From: CAZAFL01 sp964484465
GTDB lineage: Bacteria > Bacteroidota > Ignavibacteria > UBA10030 > SZUA-254
Length of the DNA stretch: 64,000 nt
Direction of reading: 5' to 3'
Assembly: GCA_964484465.1 (NCBI GenBank)
Contig: CAZAFL010000005.1
Span: 62,001 to 126,000, forward strand
In this document: positions 36,929 to 46,346 of the stretch, in pieces
How positions within the stretch are numbered: position 1 is the first letter of the stretch
Layout of the letters: each line of letters starts with the position of its first letter
Notes under the pieces: model-generated
Told to the model about the DNA's origin: nothing
The model's database searches: none
What the model saw: the letters and a program-made list of their open reading frames with translations, nothing else
Translations under genes and position numbers: made by a program

Positions 36929-39211
36929 ATGACCTCTAGATATGTACACTTCAATCCGGTACGGATAGCACCGGTTATCCTGCTTATAGTATGTGGCATT
37001 CCTGATTTATGTATGTTTGCGCAGGAAGGCGGATATGTGGCGCCTCTTTCGGCTACAACTGGAGACACACTAAGTTTTTACATATCGACGCTCTATACTT
37101 CCTTTGACCTTAGAATCTATAAATTTGATTCTCCCTCCACGTTAGTGTCGGAATACGTTGCACTCGAAGGGGATGTTAAGACTGTTCCCGACAGTTCGTA
37201 TTGGTACGGCTGTAATTGGCCTGCGAGTGTACGCATCGTGATCCCGCCTTCGTGGACTTCGGGTTTGTATTATGCTGAATTTCCAACTTCACAGGGTGCC
37301 AAAGATATCGTTTTTTTTGTTAAGGAGATAGTGCCCGGTTCACATTCTAAACTTGTCGTTTCTTTGTCAGTTAATACCTGGCAGGCGTACAACAATTTCG
37401 GGGGGAAGAGTTTGTATGAATCGAACTCTACAGAAGGGCAGAGGTCGTATAAAGTTTCTTTTGAAAGGCCCTATGCTGATAATATTGGGAACGGTCAGTA
37501 TTTTCGATGGGCAAATAAATTTATAGCATGGTTGCACAAAGAAAATATTGATGTAGAATTTACCAACAGTATCGAGCTCGACCGTTACGCAGACCTTTTG
37601 AATAATTACAAGGTGATAATCATTGCCGGCCACGACGAATATTGGACCAGAGAAGAACGACGTCATGTTGAAAGTTTTTTGAGAAATGGAGGGAATGTCA
37701 TTATTCTCGGGGGAAATACCTGCTGGTGGCAGGTTCGCTATGAAGATGGTTGGAACAAAATGGTGTGCTACAAAAAAGCGATATTCGACCCTCTGAATGG
37801 AGTTGCAGATTCCCTTGTTACAGTGAACTGGTATTCGCCGCCGGTGAATGACCCTGAAAATAAATGGACTGGCGTTAGTTTTCGGACTGGGGGATATGTG
37901 GCATTTGACACCGTGCTTGCAAAATCTCTTGGTTATGGTGATTACACAGTATATAATTCCTGGCATTGGGTTTTCGACCACACTGGACTTAAGGATGGTA
38001 ATACATTTGGGAAAAAAGAAGCAATCGTCGGAAATGAGGTCGATGGTTCGTTATTTGAGTGGCAGAATGGCGTTCCTTCGGTAACGGGGACCGACGATTC
38101 TCCTTTGAACTTCAAAATTCTGGGTTTATCCCCAGCTGCAAATTTCAAAGACCTTACGCAAGGACACGCTACGATGGGAATCTACAGAAAACAGGGAGGT
38201 GGCTGGGTTTTTAATGCCGCCACAACAGGTTGGTCGGATGGTTTTCCTTCGGATACTGTCGTGCAACAAATTACAAAAAATGTTATAGAAAGGTTTTCAT
38301 CGAACCGGTACCCACCGGAAATAGTTTCGTGGAGTCCATTTATCATCACAAGTGATTCAATTCATCACGAACTGGAATACTTCAACAGGCGTGAGTGCCT
38401 TGTCCTTCCCGGTGATTCAGTGCGCCTTTCAGTTATTGCAGTCGACCCATCAGAGAACTGGCTTCAATATTCCTGGTTTACGGACGGTCACCTTGGATCG
38501 GGTGACACATCATTTGTTTATCGCAGTATTGAGGCTGGGCAACCGCTCAAAACTGTTGTAACGGTTTGCATCGGAAATAGTCATGATACGACAACGTTGA
38601 GCTGGGATATTTATCATTCACCATTGAAAATTACTTCTGTCTCTCAAACGACGCTCCTGTGGGCGTCAAGATATACCTATAAGGTCGAAGCGGCAAATTT
38701 TTTCCGCGATTCACTTCAATATAATCTCGTCGAGGGTCCATCCTGGTTAACGATCGATGATGTTGGAGTCCTATCAGGTAACGTGCCTGCCGATACAGGT
38801 TCTTTTGAGGTCAGGGTACAGGTAAGAAACCAGCATGATCAAACCGACTCCCAATCGTTTCTTCTACATGTTCTAAACGATGTTCAGTTTGAAATTTTTC
38901 AGGGGCGATTCCCTCCATTTGAGCTCTGGCAGAATTTCCCAAATCCGTTTAACCCCGTGACGACAATTACATATCAGCTCAACAAACCCAGTGTGGTTGA
39001 TTTAACTGTTATGAATGAATTAGGTCAGCGTGTGAGGTCATTAATCAATAACGAATTTCAAGATGTAGGGAAATATCACGTGGCGTGGAATGGTCAGGAT
39101 GATTTTGGAAAACAGGTAAGTAATGGCGTCTATTTTTGCAGACTTGAATCATTTTCTCTTGCACAAACGCTTCCATCGGTGAAGATTACGAAAATGGTAT
39201 TAATAAAATAA
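36929..39211 (+). CDS. Secreted dimethylformamidase-like protein with T9SS sorting domain
   Basis: 760 residues. An N-terminal hydrophobic signal (~12-31) precedes a long domain resembling the large (beta) subunit of N,N-dimethylformamidase: VVSLSVNTWQAYNNFGG, IIAGHDEYWTREERRHVE and GGNVIILGGNTCWWQ are its hallmarks. Residues ~460-650 are Ig/cadherin-like (SWLTIDDVGVLSGNVP). The last ~85 residues are a type IX secretion sorting domain with NFPNPFNPVTTITY, then GQ.VR.L and NGVYFCRL. Predicted to be exported to the surface or medium. Real substrate unknown; amidase action on an N-acylated or amidated sugar is a guess based on its place in the locus. Confidence 0.85.
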   Translation: MTSRYVHFNPVRIAPVILLIVCGIPDLCMFAQEGGYVAPLSATTGDTLSFYISTLYTSFDLRIYKFDSPSTLVSEYVALEGDVKTVPDSSYWYGCNWPASVRIVIPPSWTSGLYYAEFPTSQGAKDIVFFVKEIVPGSHSKLVVSLSVNTWQAYNNFGGKSLYESNSTEGQRSYKVSFERPYADNIGNGQYFRWANKFIAWLHKENIDVEFTNSIELDRYADLLNNYKVIIIAGHDEYWTREERRHVESFLRNGGNVIILGGNTCWWQVRYEDGWNKMVCYKKAIFDPLNGVADSLVTVNWYSPPVNDPENKWTGVSFRTGGYVAFDTVLAKSLGYGDYTVYNSWHWVFDHTGLKDGNTFGKKEAIVGNEVDGSLFEWQNGVPSVTGTDDSPLNFKILGLSPAANFKDLTQGHATMGIYRKQGGGWVFNAATTGWSDGFPSDTVVQQITKNVIERFSSNRYPPEIVSWSPFIITSDSIHHELEYFNRRECLVLPGDSVRLSVIAVDPSENWLQYSWFTDGHLGSGDTSFVYRSIEAGQPLKTVVTVCIGNSHDTTTLSWDIYHSPLKITSVSQTTLLWASRYTYKVEAANFFRDSLQYNLVEGPSWLTIDDVGVLSGNVPADTGSFEVRVQVRNQHDQTDSQSFLLHVLNDVQFEIFQGRFPPFELWQNFPNPFNPVTTITYQLNKPSVVDLTVMNELGQRVRSLINNEFQDVGKYHVAWNGQDDFGKQVSNGVYFCRLESFSLAQTLPSVKITKMVLIK

Positions 39212-39288
39212 AAATGGTTTTGCAAAACTGAGTTGTAACAACACAAGAAACAATTACGATAATTCATATATTGAAAAGAGAACAATCA

Positions 39289-40389
39289 ATGACTGTTCCA
39301 CTAGTTGACCTTAAGAGTCAGTACGCGAGAATTAAACCCGAGGTTGATGCAGCTGTACAAGAGGTTATCAATAGCTCCGCCTTTATTCTGGGGAAAGCTG
39401 TCACCGAATTTGAGAATGCATTTGCACATGCACACCATATCAGATATTGTATTGCTGTCGGTTCCGGAACCGACGCTCTTCACGCTGTCCTCTGGGCACT
39501 GGGAATTACAGCCGGGGATGAGGTCATTACCGTTCCGTATACGTTTATCGCAACAGCGGAAGCAATTTCGTTATTGGGGGCAAAGCCGGTGTTCATCGAT
39601 ATCGAACCAAAAACGTTTACGATGGATCCTGCAGCGATAGAGAGAGCAATAACATCAAAAACAAAAGCGTTAATTCCGGTTCATTTGTACGGACAGCCAG
39701 CGAATATGGATGCCATCTGCGACATTGCACGCCGACATAAGCTTCCTGTGATCGAGGATGCTGCCCAGGCGCATCTTGCAAAATATAATGACCGATTTGT
39801 CGGCGAATATGGAGTTGCCACTTGCTTCAGTTTTTATCCGGGAAAAAATTTAGGAGCGTACGGGGAAGCGGGTGCAGTGACGACAAACAATGATGAAATT
39901 GCGGGAAAACTTCGACAGATCAGAGACCATGGTCAATCACAAAAATACCAGCATGAATTCCTCGGCCATAACTATCGGATGGATGGTATCCAGGGGGCAG
40001 TGTTAGGTGTTAAATTGAAATATCTACAAGGGTGGACTGAACGCCGGCGAGAGATTGCCAACATGTATCGAAATTTATTGACTGGAGTCGGTGACCTGGT
40101 AATGCCCTATGAATCGCCGGCAGCGTATCATGTGTATCATCTATTTGTTTTACGAACAAAACAACGAACAGCTCTTCAAAACCATCTGTCAGCAAAAGGC
40201 ATATCCACGGGTCTTCATTATCCGATACCTCTGCATTTACAGCCAGCATACTATCATTTAAACTACCCTGAAGGAAGGTTCCCTCATAGCGAACTCGCCT
40301 CAAAAGAGTGCCTTTCCCTGCCAATTTATGCAGAAATGACCAATGAGCAGGTCACTCAAGTCTCCATGTCTGTTAAAGACTTCTTTTAA
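39289..40389 (+). CDS. PLP-dependent sugar aminotransferase, DegT/DnrJ/EryC1/StrS family
   Basis: 366 residues from ATG 39289; a TTG 18 bases upstream gives a non-conserved extension. Opening VPLVDLKSQY and VGSGTDAL are typical. The PLP lysine lies in FSFYPGKNLGAYGEAG near residue 190, with EDAAQAHLA before it. Together with the Gfo/Idh enzyme (42012) and the hexapeptide acetyltransferase (43026) it fits the WbpE/WlbC step, making a 3-amino sugar nucleotide. This substrate is inferred from gene company, not from residues. Confidence 0.9.
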   Translation: MTVPLVDLKSQYARIKPEVDAAVQEVINSSAFILGKAVTEFENAFAHAHHIRYCIAVGSGTDALHAVLWALGITAGDEVITVPYTFIATAEAISLLGAKPVFIDIEPKTFTMDPAAIERAITSKTKALIPVHLYGQPANMDAICDIARRHKLPVIEDAAQAHLAKYNDRFVGEYGVATCFSFYPGKNLGAYGEAGAVTTNNDEIAGKLRQIRDHGQSQKYQHEFLGHNYRMDGIQGAVLGVKLKYLQGWTERRREIANMYRNLLTGVGDLVMPYESPAAYHVYHLFVLRTKQRTALQNHLSAKGISTGLHYPIPLHLQPAYYHLNYPEGRFPHSELASKECLSLPIYAEMTNEQVTQVSMSVKDFF

Positions 40390-40421
40390 AGTTCTTTTTT
40401 AAGAAATATTTCTAAAATATA

Positions 40422-40450
40422 TTGCATCATTGGTTGTGAATTACTATATT
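40422..40450 (+). promoter_or_regulatory. Promoter before the initiating transferase gene
   Basis: TTGCAT and TATATTT with a 17-base spacer, 94 bases before the ATG at 40545, in a 155-base gap. It probably starts a second transcript within the polysaccharide locus. Confidence 0.6.
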
Positions 40451-40544
40451 TACCACCGCTGTTTGATTTTGTGGAAAAAGAGTCAAAAACGTCATTTTAT
40501 GGACGGGCTTGAATGAGATGGTCCCTTGAACATCTTAGGAAATA

Positions 40545-41987
40545 ATGAAATATCCGAAGTATAAGTACGTTTTTGCTTTTCTAGATTGGTTGATCATCAA
40601 CATGGCATTTGCAATTGCCATGAAACTGCAGTCACACAATTCAGCCGAACTCATCGTAAGTCATCCCCCTTTTGTTTTTCCCGTATTGGCTGTATTCATG
40701 GGATACGCTGTCATTCTCATTCTGATTTTCCAACATAATAATCTTTACAAGATAAACGTTCTCCTTTCAATCGCGGATCAACTTGTTCGGATTACGAAAG
40801 CGTTGTTTTACGCGGTAATAGGACTTGCTGTGCTTTCATTTTTTGTCCGTTCCCATTTCATTATCGACAGCAGACTCACTATTCTGTATTTTGCTACACT
40901 GAGTTTTGTATTTTTGTCGTTCGGGCGACTTGTTCTGTACCGGTGGGGGCTTCACGTTCTTGCACAGAATAATCTTTACCGCCGTCTGCTGCTGATTATC
41001 GGAGCTGGCAAATCAGGACGCCTCCTCGCTGCAAACCTATCTGCAAAGAATTCCTACGGAGTCAGGATCCTGGGTTATCTCGATGACATGCATGCTGTCG
41101 GGGCGCCTATCTTTCGAGGACTAAAAGTTATCGGAAGCCTGAATGACCTTGAAGCAATTACCTCTCAATATGCCATCGACGAGATTATTGTATGTAATGA
41201 CGATAGTACTCACGAACAGTTAATTGATATCCTTGAGCGATGCCAGCGGACTCAAGCCATCGTCAAAATTGCCTCTCCGCTGTACGATATCATCCCGGCA
41301 AGATTATTTACGGAACGGTATGGGAATGTTCCTGTCGTCGGATTGGCGCAAACGACGCCGGGTACCATCCAGGATTTTTACAAAAGGGTATTCGATATTG
41401 TTTTTGCCACGCTCGGTTTGATCATTCTTTTGCCGTTCATGGTGCTTGTTGCTATTCTCATCAAGTTTGATTCGCCTGGTCCGGTGTTATACAGGCAAAT
41501 ACGTATCGGGAAAAACGGGAAGACTTTTGTTTTCTATAAATTTCGGTCGATGGTTGTCGGAAGTGACGACGATGAAACAAGGAAACGAAATGCCGCAATT
41601 TTTATTCAGAATAAAAAACATGTCGGTAACGGATCCACAAAAATTGTCGACGAGTCGAAAATAACCCGCGTCGGTACAATTCTCAGGAAGACGAGTATTG
41701 ATGAACTTCCTCAATTGTTCAACGTTGTAATGGGGAATATGAGTCTGGTTGGTCCTCGCCCCTGTTTGCCGTATGAATGGGAACAGTATGAGGAATGGCA
41801 TAAGAAGCGATTAAGCGTAGTTCCGGGATGTACCGGTGTCTGGCAGGTGAGCGGTCGTAGCACTGTCGGGTTTGAAGATATGGTGATTCTCGATTTCTAT
41901 TACATTCAAAATGCATCGCCGTTGTTTGACCTCCAATTAATTTTGAAAACTATTCCTGTCATGATTTTAGGGAAAGGTGCAAAATAA
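40545..41987 (+). CDS. Polyprenyl glycosylphosphotransferase initiating repeat-unit synthesis
   Basis: 480 residues. Four N-terminal transmembrane helices, a CoA-binding-like Rossmann domain (LLIIGAGKSGRLLAANL, ~residue 145), a fifth helix, and the C-terminal bacterial sugar transferase domain (~280-480). Catalytic-domain motifs: KRVFDI, SPGPVLYRQIRIGKNGK, FYKFRSM, DELPQLFNV, MSLVGPRPCLPYE, PGCTGVWQVSGRS. It loads the first sugar-1-phosphate onto undecaprenyl phosphate at the inner membrane. WbaP/WcaJ family; the sugar is not deducible. Confidence 0.95.
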   Translation: MKYPKYKYVFAFLDWLIINMAFAIAMKLQSHNSAELIVSHPPFVFPVLAVFMGYAVILILIFQHNNLYKINVLLSIADQLVRITKALFYAVIGLAVLSFFVRSHFIIDSRLTILYFATLSFVFLSFGRLVLYRWGLHVLAQNNLYRRLLLIIGAGKSGRLLAANLSAKNSYGVRILGYLDDMHAVGAPIFRGLKVIGSLNDLEAITSQYAIDEIIVCNDDSTHEQLIDILERCQRTQAIVKIASPLYDIIPARLFTERYGNVPVVGLAQTTPGTIQDFYKRVFDIVFATLGLIILLPFMVLVAILIKFDSPGPVLYRQIRIGKNGKTFVFYKFRSMVVGSDDDETRKRNAAIFIQNKKHVGNGSTKIVDESKITRVGTILRKTSIDELPQLFNVVMGNMSLVGPRPCLPYEWEQYEEWHKKRLSVVPGCTGVWQVSGRSTVGFEDMVILDFYYIQNASPLFDLQLILKTIPVMILGKGAK

Positions 41988-42011
41988 TATGAACATCCAG
42001 AAAGTAAGCGA

Positions 42012-43007
42012 ATGAACGTCGGCATCGTGGGCTTGGGATATTGGGGTCCTAATCTTGTCCGAAATTTCATTGCGACGAAAGGAGTAGATGCTGTAAGTTG
42101 TTTTGACCTTGATTGTGACCGGCTGACGTTCATCAAACAGAGGTATCCGAGTGTTCATACTCATGTCTCGTTCGATGATCTCTTGAGGTCAGACGTTGAT
42201 GCTGTTGTATTGGCAACCCCGGTTTCCACACATTATCCGCTCGGTAAGAAAATCTTAAATCATGGAAAACATCTTTTCCTCGAAAAACCGATGGCTCCCA
42301 CAGTTGCAGAATGTGAGGACTTGATTGAGACTTCACTGCGTAAAAATTTGGCGTTGATGGTAGACCATACATTTGTTTATACAGGAGCGGTGCGAAAAAT
42401 TAAAGAAATCGTTTCCAAGGGACTTATTGGCGACATTTATTATTTTGATTCCGTGCGCGTAAATTTGGGCCTCTTTCAGCATGATGTGAATGTTATATGG
42501 GATTTGGCGCCGCACGATCTGTCGATCATGAATTACGTGCTCTCCCGGAAGCCAGTTGACGTGATAGCGATGGGAGGGAACCACATCAACGGCAAAGCCG
42601 ACGTAGCGTATATCATAATACGGTTTGAAGGGGAACTGATTGCTCATTTTCACGTCAATTGGCTCGCACCGGTCAAGATACGTCGTATCCTGATCGGGGG
42701 CAGCAAACAGATGATTGTGTATGATGACATGGAGCCGAGTGAAAAAGTCAAAGTATATGATAAAGGCGTAGAAGCCACAACGCGGGAGGGAATCTATTCA
42801 ACGTTAGTCCAATATCGAACGGGCGATATGTTTGCGCCGCAGTTGGAAAACTCGGAAGCCTTAAGCCTGCTCACAAAAGAATTTGTTTGCGCCGCGCATA
42901 CCGGGCGTCAGCCACTCACTGACGGCAATGCAGGGTTGGAAGTGATTCGGATTCTCGAAGCGGCTGATAAATCACTTCGAGGCGGCGGCACGGTTGTTCG
43001 TTTGTAA
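42012..43007 (+). CDS. Gfo/Idh/MocA sugar oxidoreductase (WbpB/WlbA-like)
   Basis: 331 residues. NAD-binding GIVGLGYWGPN at the N-terminus, then EKPMAPTVAECEDL, the family's catalytic lysine segment, and WDLAPHDLSIM, which holds the catalytic histidine region. In WbpB/WlbA this enzyme oxidises C3 of a UDP-N-acetylglucosaminuronic acid, producing the ketone used by the aminotransferase. The acetyltransferase gene follows after 18 bases, which is the usual pairing. Confidence 0.87.
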   Translation: MNVGIVGLGYWGPNLVRNFIATKGVDAVSCFDLDCDRLTFIKQRYPSVHTHVSFDDLLRSDVDAVVLATPVSTHYPLGKKILNHGKHLFLEKPMAPTVAECEDLIETSLRKNLALMVDHTFVYTGAVRKIKEIVSKGLIGDIYYFDSVRVNLGLFQHDVNVIWDLAPHDLSIMNYVLSRKPVDVIAMGGNHINGKADVAYIIIRFEGELIAHFHVNWLAPVKIRRILIGGSKQMIVYDDMEPSEKVKVYDKGVEATTREGIYSTLVQYRTGDMFAPQLENSEALSLLTKEFVCAAHTGRQPLTDGNAGLEVIRILEAADKSLRGGGTVVRL

Positions 43008-43025
43008 GCGTATTGTTTCATAAGC

Positions 43026-43502
43026 GTGACCTCTGAGTTTAAGAAAATATCTCCCGACGTCAAACTTGGGAAGAACGTTAAGGTATTTGATTTTGTTAAT
43101 CTGTATGGTTGCGAAATCGGAGATGGGTCTAAGGTCGGCGCATTCGTTGAAATCCAAAAGGGAGTAAAAGTTGGGCGCAACGTAAAAATTTCTACCCATA
43201 CCTTTATCTGTGAAGGGGTAACGATTGAAGATGAAGTATTTATCGGACATAATGTTTCCTTTATCAACGATAAGTATCCTCGCTCCACCAATGCCGACGG
43301 TTCAGTACAAACGGAAAAGGACTGGAAAGTGGTACCGACAGTTGTTAAACATCGTGCGTCCATCGGAACAAGCGCAACCATACTATGTGGCGTAACGATA
43401 GGTGAGTATGCAATTATTGGAGCGGGGAGCGTCATTACAAAGGATGTTCCGGCAAAAGCGGTAGTCGCCGGCAATCCGGCAAAAATCATCCGCAAGTTGT
43501 GA
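43026..43502 (+). CDS. Hexapeptide-repeat N-acetyltransferase (WbpD/WlbB-like)
   Basis: 158 residues starting at GTG 43026. Left-handed beta-helix made of repeated hexapeptides (LGKNVKVFDFVNLYG, VGAFVEIQKG, IGTSATILCG, IGEYAIIGAGS) with the usual end VVAGNPAKIIRKL. A loop NDKYPRSTNADGS matches the UDP-sugar-binding insert of WbpD-type enzymes. It would acetylate the 3-amino group using acetyl-CoA. Stop TGA at 43500 is immediately followed by lutA ATG at 43503. Confidence 0.9.
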   Translation: MTSEFKKISPDVKLGKNVKVFDFVNLYGCEIGDGSKVGAFVEIQKGVKVGRNVKISTHTFICEGVTIEDEVFIGHNVSFINDKYPRSTNADGSVQTEKDWKVVPTVVKHRASIGTSATILCGVTIGEYAIIGAGSVITKDVPAKAVVAGNPAKIIRKL

Positions 43503-44222
43503 ATGCGAGTTTCTCTATTCATTCCCTGCATTACCGACCAGTTATATCCTGATGTCGGTGTAGCGACCTGCAACCTTCTTCGAAAATTTGGGGTACGCGT
43601 AGATTATCCAGCCGAGCAGACATGCTGCGGTCAACCGGCATTCAATTCGGGTTTTCATAATGATGCGCGAATTCTCGCAGAACGGTGTTTGAATATATTT
43701 TCGTCATCGGAATATATCGTCGCTCCGTCCGGTTCATGTATTTCAATGGTGAAAGTATTTTATCAGCATCTTGACCTCCCGGCAAAGAGCTGGGACATTC
43801 TTCAGGGACTGCAATCAAGGATATTCGAGATTTCGGATTTCCTTGTAAATATCCTCCATGTTGAAAAAACCGGCGCTTCGTTTCCTCATCGGGTTACTTA
43901 CCATGATTCGTGTCACCTGCTTCGTGAACTGGGCATCTCAGAAGTTCCCAGAAAGCTTATTCGAAACGTTGATGGAATCCATTTTGAGGAAATGTCCGAA
44001 TCAGCACGGTGCTGCGGTTTCGGCGGGACATTTTCCGTGAAATTTCCTGAAATCTCGGTAGCGATGGGGGAAGAAAAAATCAAGAATATCGTACAAACAG
44101 GCGTCGAGTATGTTATTGCCGATGACTCAAGCTGTTTGATGCACCTGGATGGATTGTTGCGTCGGAGAAATATTCAGGTGAAAACTATGCATATTGCAGA
44201 ATTGCTCGTACAGGGATGGTAA
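43503..44222 (+). CDS. lutA: Lactate utilisation protein LutA
   Basis: 239 residues with two cysteine-rich (CCG) domains typical of heterodisulfide-reductase-like subunits: TCCGQPAFNSG near residue 38 and RCCGFGGTFSVK near residue 166. Also VAPSGSC and TYHDSCHLLREL. LutABC oxidises L-lactate to pyruvate through Fe-S centres. The gene begins directly after the acetyltransferase stop with no gap, so it can be read on the polysaccharide transcript; the function is unrelated to sugar synthesis. Confidence 0.95.
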   Translation: MRVSLFIPCITDQLYPDVGVATCNLLRKFGVRVDYPAEQTCCGQPAFNSGFHNDARILAERCLNIFSSSEYIVAPSGSCISMVKVFYQHLDLPAKSWDILQGLQSRIFEISDFLVNILHVEKTGASFPHRVTYHDSCHLLRELGISEVPRKLIRNVDGIHFEEMSESARCCGFGGTFSVKFPEISVAMGEEKIKNIVQTGVEYVIADDSSCLMHLDGLLRRRNIQVKTMHIAELLVQGW

Positions 44223-44223
44223 G

Positions 44224-45603
44224 TTGAAAAGCACGCCGGCACAGTTTAAAGAAATTGCGCGCCTGAATACGGCAAATCAGCATCTTCGGCAGGTTGTTCG
44301 TAAAGCAACGATTCACTCGCTGACCAAACGTGCTGAAGTTGTGGCAGAAATACCGGATTGGGAAAGTGTTCGAACACGAGGTCATGATATCAGGAAACAC
44401 GCAATTGAACATTTAGACAAGTATCTGGAACAGTTCGAAGAGCAATGTAGGTCGCGGAACATTGAGGTCTTGTGGTCTCGTGATGCAGCGGAAGCATGCG
44501 AACATGTTGAAAGAATAGTGAGGCAAACCGGCGGTCAGGGCATCGTTAAATCAAAATCGATGGTCACAGAAGAGATCAGGTTGAATGCCTTTTTGCAACG
44601 GAAAGGCTTTGATTGTGTCGAAACAGACCTGGGAGAATACATTGTGCAACTGGCGGGAGAATCTCCTTCACATATTACTGCGCCAGCGCTGCATAAATCA
44701 AAGGAAGATATTGCACGCCTTTTTGAAGATAAGTTAGGAGTTCCATACACAAGTGATCCATCGCAGTTGACCCGCTACGCTCGAGCAAACCTCCGACAGA
44801 AATTCCTGGAAGCGGATGTCGGGATATCGGGTGCAAATTTCCTTGTTGCGGATTCCGGAACAATTGTCATCGTTGAAAATGAAGGCAACGCGTGCATTAC
44901 TACCTCACTTCCCAAAACTCATATTGTTATTACCGGGATCGAGAAGGTTGTGCCATCCATCGAGGGAGCGACCGTACTCCTTAATTTATTGCCGAAAAGT
45001 GCAACAGGACAAAAAATAACGACGTATGTTAATTTTATCACTTCTCCTCGACAACAGGACGAACTTGACGGGCCGGAAAGACTTGTGGTTATTTTACTTG
45101 ATAACGGACGATCGGATATCCTTCGTGATACCGTGATGAGGGAATCGCTTTTCTGTATCCGCTGTGGCGCCTGTATGAACGTATGCCCTGTGTTTCAGAC
45201 TGTTGGTGGTCATGCTTACGGTTCGACATATCCTGGCCCAATCGGAGCTGTGGTTACTCCCCTTCTTACCTCTCTCTCTTCTTCAAAGGACTTGCCATTC
45301 GCGTCGAGTTTATGCGGTGCATGCTCGGAGATTTGTCCGGTAAAGATAGATATTCATCATTTGCTTCTTTGGCTCCGGGCGAAGGCAGTCCGTGAACATC
45401 TGAATTCCATCGGCGAACGCGTCATCATTTCCCTTTGGCGGTTCGGCATGAAGCATCCGTCTTTCTATATGCTCGGATCAAGATTATTACGGACTCTTTT
45501 CAAAATGCCGCCAGCAATTCCCGTCTGGTCGAATGACAGATCTTCGCCTTCTCTTGCCCCAAAAACATTCCACGAACTCTGGAAGAACGGAGAGGTGAGA
45601 TAA
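44224..45603 (+). CDS. lutB: Lactate utilisation protein LutB, iron-sulfur
   Basis: 459 residues. Start is placed at TTG 44224, one base after the lutA stop; a TTG at 44194 would overlap lutA by 29 bases. An N-terminal LUD domain (KSKSMVTEEI, VGISGANFLVADSGTI) is followed by two 4Fe-4S clusters: CIRCGACMNVCPVF and CGACSEICPV. Electron-transfer subunit of the LutABC lactate oxidase, cytoplasmic. Length and motif order are normal. Confidence 0.95.
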   Translation: MKSTPAQFKEIARLNTANQHLRQVVRKATIHSLTKRAEVVAEIPDWESVRTRGHDIRKHAIEHLDKYLEQFEEQCRSRNIEVLWSRDAAEACEHVERIVRQTGGQGIVKSKSMVTEEIRLNAFLQRKGFDCVETDLGEYIVQLAGESPSHITAPALHKSKEDIARLFEDKLGVPYTSDPSQLTRYARANLRQKFLEADVGISGANFLVADSGTIVIVENEGNACITTSLPKTHIVITGIEKVVPSIEGATVLLNLLPKSATGQKITTYVNFITSPRQQDELDGPERLVVILLDNGRSDILRDTVMRESLFCIRCGACMNVCPVFQTVGGHAYGSTYPGPIGAVVTPLLTSLSSSKDLPFASSLCGACSEICPVKIDIHHLLLWLRAKAVREHLNSIGERVIISLWRFGMKHPSFYMLGSRLLRTLFKMPPAIPVWSNDRSSPSLAPKTFHELWKNGEVR

Positions 45604-45607
45604 CCAA

Positions 45608-46276
45608 TTGAATTCAAGAGATGTTATCTTGGCAAACATTAAACGGAACCTTGGAGCATCCGTGGAGATGAAAAATCCGCTTGTCGCCGCTTCTCACCAG
45701 TCCGAAGCAGGTCAGTCGGAAAACCTTATTGAACGCTTTACATCTGAAGTGATGAAGGTTGGGGGTGAAGTCTGTAAAGTGAATAATCATCTTGAAAGCA
45801 TTGCTAAGATAACCGAATTCATTACTTCTTCCGGTCTACAAACAATCATGGTCAGCAGGGAATCAGTTATTGTTGAAAATGGCTACTATTCACAGATGAG
45901 AGAGAAACTCAGGTCTTCTATTAAATTAGAGGAATGCTCTCCCGGTACGACAGGAAATATTTTTACTGTACACGCTTCTGTCATATATGCCCCAGGGTTA
46001 ATTGCGGATACGGGTACAATAGTTCTCAAATCGTCCAAAGATCAGCCTCGCTCTCTTGCGTTGTTGCCGGAGACAGTGATTGTCGTGGCATCTTCTTCCC
46101 GGCTCGTGCGGGACATGGTAACGATGACACAGTGGCTTGAGCAGGAAAAGATTTTGTTTAAAACGAGTGCTGTAACGTTTGTGACAGGTCCAAGCCGCAC
46201 TGCCGATATCGAGAAGATAATTGTGAAAGGAGTTCATGGGCCTGGAAGATTATTTATAATTCTCGTTACGGGATGA
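45608..46276 (+). CDS. lutC: Lactate utilisation protein LutC
   Basis: 222 residues, LUD domain. TTG start at 45608 with a purine-rich GAGAGGTGAGA ending about seven bases upstream. Motifs: LIADTGTIVLKSS and RTADIEKIIVKGVHGP near the C-terminus. Third member of the lactate oxidation complex, four bases after lutB. Both lutB and lutC use TTG, unlike most neighbours, which may lower their translation. Confidence 0.93.
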   Translation: MNSRDVILANIKRNLGASVEMKNPLVAASHQSEAGQSENLIERFTSEVMKVGGEVCKVNNHLESIAKITEFITSSGLQTIMVSRESVIVENGYYSQMREKLRSSIKLEECSPGTTGNIFTVHASVIYAPGLIADTGTIVLKSSKDQPRSLALLPETVIVVASSSRLVRDMVTMTQWLEQEKILFKTSAVTFVTGPSRTADIEKIIVKGVHGPGRLFIILVTG

Positions 46277-46284
46277 TGATAATT

Positions 46285-46313
46285 TTGAATTTCTTTTCAA
46301 AAATGATTAAGTT
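46285..46313 (+). promoter_or_regulatory. Promoter candidate before ugd
   Basis: TTGAAT and TAAGTT with a 17-base spacer, 34 bases before the ugd ATG at 46347, in the short gap after lutC. The -10 box is weaker than TATATT. Confidence 0.35.
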
Positions 46314-46346
46314 GACGTACAATAATTTATTAACAATGAATATTGT

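Noticed and set aside
39217..39228. Perfect 12-base palindrome GTTTTGCAAAAC after the T9SS protein gene
   Set aside because: Single occurrence noticed, low complexity, no spacing to a promoter and no T-run for a terminator.
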